From Bodo saltans (taxonomy: Eukaryota; Euglenozoa; Kinetoplastea; Eubodonida; Bodonidae), in assembly GCA_001460835.1 (NCBI GenBank), contig CYKH01000047.1:1-41220 (forward strand): a stretch of DNA of 41,220 nucleotides. The letters run 5' to 3'. Made by a program: the position numbers and the translations under genes. This document shows, in pieces, positions 1 to 9,200 of the stretch. The notes under the pieces were generated by a model. It worked only from the letters and a program-made list of their open reading frames with translations. It searched no databases and was not told the DNA's origin. The first letter of the stretch is position 1. Every line of letters starts with the position of its first letter.

Positions 1-1
1 C

Positions 2-277
2 TGCAAGGCGATGCTGCACCCTGCAATTGCAACGTGTGCCTTTGCCGTAGCAGAGAACATGGATCATATGGCACGGTATCGGCTCTGTATGAGTCGCCAT
101 ACCTTAAATTTATCAGATGACGACGTGATGTCGTGTGATTTAGGATCTGTTTCTCGCATATTGAAACGTAGCGTCACCGGCAGTGTAGATGACGTCCCCC
201 TTCCCACCCTCCGCCCCTACCAGCGTTTGTCTAAGCAGCAAGGAGCGTTAATGCGGCATTATCTACAATTGAATTGA
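2..277 (+). CDS. Unknown protein, C-terminal fragment
   Basis: The reading frame is already open at the left edge of the window and ends with TGA at 275-277, so this is the last ~91 codons of a gene that starts outside. A start at the ATG at 11 is possible but is probably just an internal methionine. I recognise no domain: the segment is soluble-looking, has several Met and Cys residues and ends in a basic/polar tail. It lies on the same strand as everything else and is followed by a ~115-base spacer with a pyrimidine-rich stretch before the next ATG at 393, consistent with the end of one cistron in a polycistronic unit. That it is coding is likely but not certain; its function cannot be assigned. 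Confidence 0.45.
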   Translation, partial: CKAMLHPAIATCAFAVAENMDHMARYRLCMSRHTLNLSDDDVMSCDLGSVSRILKRSVTGSVDDVPLPTLRPYQRLSKQQGALMRHYLQLN

Positions 278-392
278 ATTGAAGACACCAGTCCCACATC
301 AAGAAACGTCGAATGCTTGGCTTCTCGTATTGAACTATTATGTTCTCTCCCATGTAAAGTCTTTCCATGTTTGATAAGTTTTCATCGTATCA

Positions 393-761
393 ATGGCACA
401 AACAGAGTATTTGGGCACCTTAAGAGTGGCGGAGGGGCCTCAGGTGCGCCAAGGGCTTGTCGTATTGAATCACAAGGACGCCGAACGCTTTGGTATTGAC
501 GGTTCAACTCCAATTCTGATTCGTGGCTTGCGTCGCACCGTAGCAGATGTGGAGCTCGACGGCACACTTCCTGCAGGCACCATATCAATGAATGATGTGA
601 CCTGTCGTAACGCGCGTGCTAAGGTGGGGCTAGATGTTGGGTTGTTCGCGGCCGATTCCAAAGAGCTCACGAAACTGGTATTCACTCCACTTCTTCGCTC
701 CACCGATCGCGCAGAGAACCTTGAGCGTGATTTCCTGACTCCAGCTCTCACTGGAGAAAAT
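393..761 (+). other. p97-like gene segment A1 (start and first N-domain copy)
   Basis: Begins with the gene's ATG and encodes the first ~123 residues of the p97-like N-domain. At 761/762 the sequence jumps back to text matching 433 onward, and the frame is lost. Bases 717-761 are repeated identically at 1174-1218, so the natural continuation of this copy is segment A2 (1174-1470). Reading A1 into A2 through that overlap keeps one open frame. Confidence 0.8.
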
Positions 762-3236
762 AGGGGCCTCAGGTGCGCCAAGGGCTTGTCGTATTGAATC
801 CCAAGGATGGCGAACGCTTTGGTATTGACGGTTCAACGCCAATTCTGATTCGTGGCTTGCGCCGCACCGTAGCAGATGTGGAGCTCGAGGGCACACTTCC
901 TGCAGGGACAATATCAATGAGCGATGTGAGCTGTCGTAACGCGCGTGCTAAGGTGGGGCTAGATGTTGGATTGTTCAGGGCCGATTCCAAAGAGCTCACG
1001 AAAGTTGTATTCACTCCACTTCTTCGCTCCACCGATCCTCCCGAGAACCTTGAGCGTGACTACCTGATTCCAGCACTTACTGGAGAAAATGCATATCGTT
1101 CTCTTCATGAGGGTGATAAGTTTATTGTCCATCGTGACAACGGTTCAAGCGTTTCGTTTCTCGTTGCTCAGTTAACCTTGAGCGTGATTTCCTGACTCCA
1201 GCTCTCACTGGAGAAAATGCATATCGTTCTTTGCATGAGGGTGATAAATTTACTGCCCAGTGTGACAACGGTTCAAGCGTTTCGTTTCTCGTTGCTCAGT
1301 TGATGCTCAACAGCGAAGGGATACCGTACGGCATGGTGAACAATGAGACATCCATCACCTGCACGGAGCCAGTTTCTCTCGAACAGCACCTGAAAGAAGA
1401 GAGGAGTGCAGGTCTCCGATATTCTGACATCGGTGGATGTGAGCATGCCCTCATTGCTGTCAAGGAACTGGCGTTTCGTTTCTCGTTGCTCAGTTGACGC
1501 TCAACAGCGAAGGCATACCGTACGGCATGGTGAACAATGAAACATCCATCGCCTGCACGGAGCCTGTCTCTCTCGAGCAGCACCTGAAAGAAGAGAAGAG
1601 CGCAGGTCTCCGATATTCTGACATTGGTGGATGTGAGCATGCCCTCATTGCTGTCAAGGAACTGGTGGAACTGCCCCTTAAGAACCCTGAAGCGTTTCAA
1701 CGGATTGGCATCACACCGCCCCAAGGAGTTCTCTTGTTTGGACCACCTGGTACTGGTAAGACGAGAATTGCCCGGGCAGTAGCGAACGAGTCAGGTGCGT
1801 TCTTTATTACGATTAACGGCCCGGAAATTATCGCAGCGGAGCGAGGTGCAAGCGAGAAAAAACTGCGTGCAGCATTTGAGCTCGCATCCCGCAACGCACC
1901 TTCGATTATTTTTATCGATGAAATCGACAGCATCGCACCGAGTCGTGAGAAAAGCTCGTCTTCGGATGAACGCCGAATGGTGACGATGCTGCTCACTCTG
2001 ATGGATGGCATGGTATCTCGCAACCAGGTCGTGGTGATTGCAGCGACAAACCGACCTAATTCGTTGGACCCCGCACTTCGTCGCTCTGGGCGTTTTGATC
2101 GCGAGGTTGATGTTGGCGTACCCCACGAGAAGGGACGCCTAGAGCTCCTCAACATTCACTTGAGCGGGATAACGATTCTTTCAGACGAAGTGAAGAGCAA
2201 CATAGCAGACATTGCGCGAGATACCCATGGATACGTCGGTGCCGATATCGCACAGCTGTGCGTAGAGGCGGTGATGAATAGCTTGCGAAAAGTGAGAGAC
2301 ACCGTTTCTCAGTTCGATCCCAACGCCGCCAGCGCGGCGCTCGGTCGTGCGAAAGTAACTCTGCAAGACTTCCGGGATGTTATGAAGAAGATGACGCCGT
2401 CAGCTTTGGCAGAAATGAACATGGAGCGCCCCTCAGTGAAATGGGACGACATTATCGGCCTTGAGGAGGTCAAGAGGCTCTTGGACGAGTCAATCACTCA
2501 CCCTATTGAATTTCCGGAGGAGTACGCACGATTTGGTGTGGCTCCAGCGAAAGGAATTCTGCTCTACGGTAAACCTGGGTGCGGCAAAACGCTATTGGCT
2601 CGTGCCGTGGCCAGCCAAAGCAAAGCAAACTTTATCTCCATCAAAGGCCCGGAGCTCTTATCTAAGTGGTACGGTGAGTCTGAGGAGAACATCCGCCGTT
2701 TGTTCGATCGTGCTCGCAGCGCTGCCCCTTGCATAATTTTCTTTGACGAGATTGATTCGATTGCGAAGTGGCGTGGTGGAAGCGATTCCTCTGCGTCTGA
2801 TCGCGTGCTGAACCAGCTCCTCACGGAGATGGATGGCCTCACCCCAAGTAATGACGTCTATATCATCGGCGCTACGAATGTTGAGGATGAACTCGACCCA
2901 GCCATAAAACGACCAGGGCGGCTTGATATGCTGATTGAAATTCCACTTCCCAGCAAGGCCACTATTTTAGACATGTTCGACAAGAAGCTCAAGAGGGACG
3001 TTTTGGGTGGCGATGTTAATTTAGAAGCCATCGCTGATAGGCTCGAGGGCGCGTCTGGCGCGGAAATTACTTCTGTTTGCCAGCGTGCTGCCTCTAATGC
3101 GATCCGTTACCAAATTTCTGAAAATCGAGAAGCAAAGAAGCAGGGTAGGGCTCCGCTTGTGACGAAAATATCGCACGCAGACCTCGAAAAAGCGCTGGGC
3201 GATGTCTTAAAAGAAGCCAACAAACGTGGTCACTAG
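393..3236 (+). CDS. CDC48/p97-like AAA+ ATPase, 5' part scrambled
   Basis: A p97/VCP/CDC48-type hexameric unfoldase, a family that extracts ubiquitinated proteins from complexes and membranes. The intact part (frame from 1471, no in-frame stop to TAG at 3234-3236) has D1 with Walker A GPPGTGKT (1740-1763), Walker B IIFIDEID (about 1905-1928) and the arginine-finger region GRFDREVDVG. D2 has an atypical Walker A, GKPGCGKT (2568-2591), Walker B IIFFDEID (2733-2756) and GRLDMLIEIP. Upstream is a p97-type N-domain (LIRGLRR, then SDIGGC before D1), but between 393 and 1495 the frame changes three times because two diverged copies are interleaved (see the segment entries). The only visible start is the ATG at 393. 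The protein stops soon after D2 and lacks the long acidic, aromatic-ended tail of canonical p97, so it is probably a divergent paralogue rather than the main CDC48. Confidence 0.85.
762..1173 (+). repeat. p97-like gene segment B1 (second, diverged N-domain copy)
   Basis: Starts with 39 bases identical to 433-471, then runs parallel to segment A1 with roughly 25 scattered substitutions over ~325 bases, many of them amino-acid changing. It continues past the end of A1 to 1173. Its last 25 bases (1149-1173) are identical to 1471-1495, the start of segment B2, and joining there preserves an open frame into the AAA domains. B1 is therefore the N-domain belonging to the long downstream ORF. Confidence 0.8.
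1174..1470 (+). repeat. p97-like gene segment A2 (continuation of copy A)
   Basis: Opens with 45 bases identical to 717-761 and carries copy-A-type substitutions rather than copy-B-type ones. It encodes the end of the N-domain and the N-D1 linker, up to the SDIGGC region, and stops at 1470 where the sequence jumps to copy B. The same stretch is present in copy-B form at about 1496-1662. The frame within A2 is shifted relative to both neighbours as written. Confidence 0.8.
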
Positions 3237-3380
3237 CATTTATTAGAAAAAAAAGGATTTCTCTCGCCAACATCCCGATTATGAGCACGCACGTTTGTTT
3301 GTTGCGCATGCGTTTGCGTTGTGCGCGGTGTGACATGAGCGGTTCGTTCGTTTTGCTCCAACTGCAAATAAGAACATCAT

Positions 3381-3575
3381 ATGGCAGACCGACCAGGAAA
3401 GACCGACGCATGGGCACATCAATGGCTGTCGCTTGCCCATCTCGAAGACCGAGTGGAGCTCCTCCTCGGCTGCGGAATACAACAGGACGACATATTGAAG
3501 TTGGAGCCTTGGGAACTTGCTGACATCCTTCGCATATCGTTGGACATAGTGATGCGCTGGTGTCTGAAGAGCTGA
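3381..3575 (+). CDS. Small SAM-like ORF, probable N-terminus of the next gene
   Basis: A 64-codon ORF with a proper ATG, placed ~145 bases after the p97-like stop, after a T-rich stretch (about 3339-3361). The peptide has a helical pattern resembling a SAM domain: WLSLAHLEDRVELLLGCGI, then DILKLEPWELADILRI. It overlaps by ~50 bases the upstream extension of a large ORF in another frame that has no ATG of its own until 3791. The simplest reading is that both are parts of one gene interrupted by a one-base indel between about 3524 and 3575. Alternatives are a short independent protein or a cis-intron. The SAM resemblance is by eye and weak. Confidence 0.45.
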   Translation: MADRPGKTDAWAHQWLSLAHLEDRVELLLGCGIQQDDILKLEPWELADILRISLDIVMRWCLKS

Positions 3576-5866
3576 CGATCGCGTCTCGTGCCAGATTTCG
3601 CGATCGTCGTCAAGTCAATGAGACAGAGGTTGTGTACGGTCGTCACCGTAGTGACTGCACTGGCACGCTTCCACCGCTGCGTTCCGGAGAGATCGCCGTG
3701 TCAGTTGAGGTGGCCTACGCTTTGGGCTACGGGGTGCGGCGTGAGCTTGCCTCGAGTGCAGGCCTTGACAAGTCTGTGACACTGCAGCGCATGGAACATG
3801 TGTCGCGATGGCGCATCATTCGCGACGGTGTCGTTGGGGGAGTGAAAAGCGGCATTATCGCACAATTGCCTCCATCACGTGGGGTGACTACAGTTCGCAT
3901 CGTCACGCACACCGGGCGCTCGATGGTGGTCAAGGCGACGCAAGACGAAAGCCTCGGCCCAAATGAAATCTCTGTGTCCCCACGGCTTGCAACCTGCCTT
4001 GGGCTGACGCATGCTGCCTGGGCCGCAGGGTGCCTGGTTGGCAGCCATGCGCAAGTAGCCAGCAGGAGGACTCCCCCACACCCCAGTCTTCTTGCAGTGT
4101 ACGATGAGCCGTCGATGCGCCCGGCAGATTCAGCGTCGTATGAGGACCCAGTGACAGAAGTTGTCCTGCAGCCACTTGACCGTAACACTTTCACTGATAA
4201 GGAGCTGGACAGCACTGAGCATCGTACTGCGTTGTACGAGCACGTAGGACTGTGTGTTGGCGATGTGATTGCACTGAACGTGGTAGCTCCAGGCATGCGT
4301 GCAGTTGTCGCTGAGATCAAGACCAAGGCTCGGCGCAGCACGCCAAGTGGTGAGGTGATCTACTTAGATCAAGGTGAGAAGTTAGGTGCAGCACTCACCT
4401 TCAAAGCGAAAGTATCGCAGGTCCCATACATGAAGGAACGCTTACCCCCCATCAGCCTCGTTGAGGCCCCCTTCACCACGCGCGAAGGAAAGACAATAAG
4501 AAAGAGAGTTTCCTTTTCGGAGGCATTCCCCAACTTAGCAATTCTCACAATCCGTGCAAAGTCGTCCATTGTGCACCCGCTATCTCTGTGCATTCGTTGC
4601 AGTGGTGCTGCTTTGGTGGTGGACGAGCACTCAGCGACGTTTCCTTTGCCGTGTTCAGGGGGCGCTTCAGGAGCACAGAACGTGCCGTTGCACTTTGTAT
4701 TGGCGACGGGTGGCGAGGAACGCAGCGTTTGCATTTCGCGGAATTGTTGCAGTAGGTCACCAAATTTCGTTGACGTAGAAATCACTGTCTCAGAAGGTAC
4801 AGCAGAGACGTCGTTCCCATCTGTTTCGATGCATTCACTGCTAGCGCAAGAGGCGCTTCGTCAATATGGTGTTATGCAGCTTGAGAGGCAAAAGTCTTTC
4901 TCCAGAGAAGCCACATCAGGTCGATGCGTTTGCTACCTCGTTGTTGGGCCTTCGCTGAGCGGGAAGTCCTTTGTTGGAAATGCATTAGCTCGAAGTGTTG
5001 TATTTCCCATGTCCACCTCAGACAAAAACATTGAATTTCCTTTGGTGAATCATCATGGCTTTGCTCGCGTGTGCGACCCTGCGTGCCCTACGCGTCAGGC
5101 TATTGTTGCTGAGGCCAGAAGCTTGCGCTTGCCGCCGAAAGATGCTGGAACTGAACTGGCAGAAGAGTGCGCAATCGAGAACTTCAGCGCCATCGAGGAG
5201 GTGCTGGTCCAACGAAACCGATGGGGCTGGACGCACATCGTTCTTGTGGTGGTCGCACCACCGTCGTCGTTTGATGCCACATTGGCTGCATTGGAGTGCA
5301 TTGCGCCCAACAAACTACGTGCTGAAGCCACGGCCCATGTTATAAACAACAAGTGTGCATCGGAGTGTGGTGCCGCCAAAGTCGAGAACAGGAAGCTACA
5401 AGTGCCTTTACTCAACTGTTCATCATTCCAGACGGTGGGTGATCCTGTTGCCCAAGTACTTGGCACGTGTGTACCAATTGTGTCTCTTCGCACGAAGCGG
5501 CGGCTCGTGGCAGCCTCACGTGGCAACACTCCCAGCATCGAAGTACTCCCACCCAGCAAAATTCTGTTGCACGCCAATGCCGTTCAAGTTGGAGGAAGTC
5601 GCCCAGTGATGTTGCACATGCCGACCAATGAAATAAATGAAGCGACGGCACTGCCTTTGGCAACGCCACCGCCACCACCACCGAACCCGAAATCAGAAGA
5701 TGACATTATTCAGCGGATGCTGCTGCAACGACCTCCAAAAGGCCACGAGGCGATGAACACGGGCGAGGCCCACGTCCCTGTTGTTATTTTGTTGTCCCCC
5801 CTACCCTGTGATAATGAAGAGGAGGAGGAGCTGTACCATGGGCCTTTGCACCGAATGGTACTGTGA
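3524..5866 (+). CDS. Unknown protein with a P-loop (GPSLSGKS)
   Basis: An open frame from just after a TGA at 3521-3523 to TGA at 5864-5866, ~780 codons. The first in-frame ATG is at 3791, yet the 270 bases before it read as coding, which argues for a 5' piece in another frame (3381-3575). The protein has a mostly beta-type N-terminal half and a Walker A motif GPSLSGKS at 4946-4969. A hydrophobic strand (IVLVVVAPPSS) follows at about 5238-5270 but is not a convincing Walker B. There is a proline run and an acidic C-terminal end (about 5665-5835). It may be a nucleotide-binding protein, but I recognise no family; a degenerate AAA+ relation to the neighbouring p97-like gene is possible and unproven. 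Confidence 0.6.
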   Translation, partial: HPSHIVGHSDALVSEELTIASRARFRDRRQVNETEVVYGRHRSDCTGTLPPLRSGEIAVSVEVAYALGYGVRRELASSAGLDKSVTLQRMEHVSRWRIIRDGVVGGVKSGIIAQLPPSRGVTTVRIVTHTGRSMVVKATQDESLGPNEISVSPRLATCLGLTHAAWAAGCLVGSHAQVASRRTPPHPSLLAVYDEPSMRPADSASYEDPVTEVVLQPLDRNTFTDKELDSTEHRTALYEHVGLCVGDVIALNVVAPGMRAVVAEIKTKARRSTPSGEVIYLDQGEKLGAALTFKAKVSQVPYMKERLPPISLVEAPFTTREGKTIRKRVSFSEAFPNLAILTIRAKSSIVHPLSLCIRCSGAALVVDEHSATFPLPCSGGASGAQNVPLHFVLATGGEERSVCISRNCCSRSPNFVDVEITVSEGTAETSFPSVSMHSLLAQEALRQYGVMQLERQKSFSREATSGRCVCYLVVGPSLSGKSFVGNALARSVVFPMSTSDKNIEFPLVNHHGFARVCDPACPTRQAIVAEARSLRLPPKDAGTELAEECAIENFSAIEEVLVQRNRWGWTHIVLVVVAPPSSFDATLAALECIAPNKLRAEATAHVINNKCASECGAAKVENRKLQVPLLNCSSFQTVGDPVAQVLGTCVPIVSLRTKRRLVAASRGNTPSIEVLPPSKILLHANAVQVGGSRPVMLHMPTNEINEATALPLATPPPPPPNPKSEDDIIQRMLLQRPPKGHEAMNTGEAHVPVVILLSPLPCDNEEEEELYHGPLHRMVL

Positions 5867-6285
5867 CGTCCTTTGAACCAGAGCGCACAACAATAACAGC
5901 GGTACGGTGGGTGGGGAGACAAGTGATGCACTAAATAGATGCAAGGTCGGCATACGGAATCGAAGCCATCAGGCGGAATACCAGACGCCTACTTCAGGAG
6001 TTACCTGAACGTACCAGGATTGCTCGATCAGGGCACGGCAACCGGAAGGAAGGGTTGCCAATTTGAACCAAATAACGTACGTGTTTTCTCAATTTAGGTG
6101 GAGTGGAGTACGTTAGCAGTACATTCCCATCCCTTAGTTTAGCAATAACAATTCGATGTTTACGGTGTCTGAAAACGTCTTGCGACAACTTGCGAGCATG
6201 CGCATGCAATGTTGATCGGTGCCGCCCTCTCACAAAATGTACACTTCTTGCTTCTTTGTTGGAATGTCAAGCTCTGCCATCAAGC
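5867..6285 (+). promoter_or_regulatory. Intergenic region with candidate splice acceptor
   Basis: About 420 bases between two genes. It holds a short pyrimidine-rich run ending in AG at 6096-6097, and a second T/C-rich stretch (about 6241-6260) shortly before the ATG at 6286. Either could guide spliced-leader addition for the USP gene. The downstream frame is open back to 6103 but has no ATG before 6286. I see no RNA gene or other structure. Confidence 0.35.
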
Positions 6286-9200
6286 ATGTCAGTCTTTCAT
6301 CCCGGGCTTGAAGCCACGCCAAGTGGTGAGGAGCACCTGAACCATCCTCCACGACCAGCGCCAATCAACGATAGGGCGGTAGAACATTCGGCGACAGAGG
6401 GTAGCCTGGTGGAAGGACCCAGTGTGACTCCAGAGACGCTAACAGAGACGCTACCAGAGAACTCCACGACGACAATGGAGGCGCCTTCAGACGCTGAAAT
6501 TCCTCTGCAGTGCTCAGACCAATCAACTTTCGTTGGCAACATGATGGGTCACCTCGAGTGTACAGATGACGTGTCAGAGTCTTGGGCCATCAATGCGAAC
6601 CATGTATCGTCACCGGTAGCACCGTATGGAAGCCAATGCTCCATGTCTGACGACAAAATAACAAGCGAGGAAGTTTTGAGCGAGGTGCGGCACACCGTCG
6701 AACCTTCAGTCGAGCTTGAACAATTAGTTGCAACAGTAATTAGTGCAGAGCGCGCCAACGCGGCTCCACCGTCACCTTCGACTAGAGTATTTTACGAGAA
6801 ACTTCAGCGCTCGACGGTCTTACGCAACTACGCCAAACACCTCGAAGACGCTCATGTCACTCCAGAGGCGATTTTGGAGAACCCCACCAATGCAATGGAT
6901 GGTATCCTTCAAGTGGATGGCCACCTCCCCCTGATGGTTGCCCAGGCAGCTAGTGTTAGCCCGTGCTTCCACCTATTCGACCGCATTGCGTTGCACGCAC
7001 CGGAGCTGTATGTCACGATGACCGATAATAGTCGAGCCCCAGTCTTGGAGGCGTTGGTGCAAACGCAACCGATCATCGACGCCACATTCAAATTCGGTAT
7101 CGCATTTAAGCAAAGCCCGAACGTCGCAAACCTCGTCAAAGCTCTGAACAAGCGCCGTGGAGGCTACACGATGCTGCCACACTTGGTGGGGACCAGCGGT
7201 GCGTTCAATGTGGCGATCGAGGCATCGCCTCAGTGGCGGAGTGAGGGGGCGTTGATGAGAGCGTACCCCGAATGCGACCAGAAGTTGGCGGAGTTCATCG
7301 CCACCTTCTGGTGCCGTGTGGACGCGGAGCGCGGGGCTGTGTCGAGTAGGGAAGCTAACGAGATGCAGCAAATAAGCGAAGCTCTTGACAAGCTCGCACT
7401 ACCAGTTGCTGCATCCTGTGGCGAGGAGCAACACGCGAGCACTTCATCCGCCTGGACGATTGAAGGAAGCACTTTCGAACCGCATCATATCGAGACGAGA
7501 CATGACGAACCTTCCGTGAGCGGAGCAATAGCACCCCTTGCCGGAAAGAGAGCACCCATGATGCAATCATCTGCCCCTTCAGCAGAAGTGACGATTTACA
7601 TGGACGAGTTCGGATTAACGTGTGATGAAGTAGAGCAGTACATCCACGAATGTAACAGTAGCGACGTTGAAACAATCTGGAACTTGTTAAACACGAAGCG
7701 TCGATGGGATGCGCAGGTTGCAAGAATTCAAGAAACACTTCGTAGCGGCGCCCCGGAAGTGGATGTTATTGTTCGCGCTCTCGTAAACAGCAACGGAGTT
7801 GTCAATAGAGCGACGCTTGAGTTGATGCAGTCAGCGACTGCTGCGCGCAACTCGGGACCTTCCAGTCCTCCACTAATGGACTCCACATCATCTTCGTCAT
7901 TACCATCTACCAGTAGCGGCTCGCCAACCGATGCAGCACTTGCACCTTGTGGCGCATCACTCGGCACCCTTCAGTCCACACCAGCTCCGCCGCAACCCGC
8001 AAATTCAGCCCCAACAGAGCAGTCAGACTCACAAGGAGCGCCTGCATCGGTAGTATTCTCTTCATGGGAACTAACCCTTTACATGAAGGAGTTTGGATTG
8101 ACGCTTGACGAAGTGAGGCAGTTTATTGGTGAATGCAACAGCAGCGACAAAAGATCAGTTTGGAGTTTTTTACGCACGAAGCGTCACTGGGACGTGCAAA
8201 TTGAAGAGATCCAACAATTTCTTGGTAGCATCACTCCTGAGGTGGATGTGATTGTCCACGCCCTTGAAAATAACAATGGAATGGTGAATGTTGCAACGTA
8301 TGAGTTGTTGCAGTCAATGCCGGCTGCTACCAGTTCGGGAACGTCCTGCCCCCCGGTGATGGACGCTTCTCGTTCCTTGCCATCGCCATCTGGTGCCGCC
8401 AGCATTAACTATGAATGTCCGGGTGCAGCACTTGCATCGAGTTCCGCATCACCACTGCCTAGCGGCACAGTTACACAGCAACATGAAAAATGTTTCATAG
8501 AGTCCACGCTTCACAAGGGGTACCACAACGTTTCTTACGGAGGGTCGCAAGGAAGTCGAAGTTTATTGGTTGTCAATCATCTGACCTCAACGGAACGTGA
8601 TCTGACGTCACGTGCAAACGATGTAAATATGGCTGGTGTTCATAGTGCTTCTTGCGACCAGACACGCTTGAGACCAATGGAATCAATCGATGCATCACTG
8701 GGTGAGGGTGAGTCTGGCTATCGAAGTACGATTCGGGGGGACACCACGTTTGACATGATGCAACTCGGGAATGAAGCAACACGAGAGGTAGCCAGTGCTC
8801 CGAGAGCGGTTACCGATGTTTCAAGGCACCGAGTAGATGTGGCCCGCAATGTATGTCCAACACGTGGTCTGGCCAACATTGGCAATAGCTGCTACTTCAA
8901 TAGCCCATTGCAGCTGCTGTTTTGTGTGTACGGGAGCACCTTCATGCACCTGCCTCCCAATGCGTTGGGTAGGTTGGTGCGACATGTACGCGGCGAGGGT
9001 GAAGGGATCGCGAAATCAGATCTGAGCAACCTCTTGAGTGGTCTGTTACGTGCTGTTCAAAACCTTAGCCCTGAAGCACGCGAAAAGTTCGCAGCGTATC
9101 GACAGTCTGACTCGAGTTCGGCTGCTATCCACATCCTCATGCTGATTGAGGTAGAGTCGCTTCGACTGCCGCTGCCGTACCGTTTTACGTCTGTTCCGCT

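Noticed and set aside
3727-4341. 204-codon ORF on the minus strand
   Set aside because: Antisense to the P-loop gene; Ser/Thr/Arg-rich composition typical of a reverse-strand shadow, with no domain.
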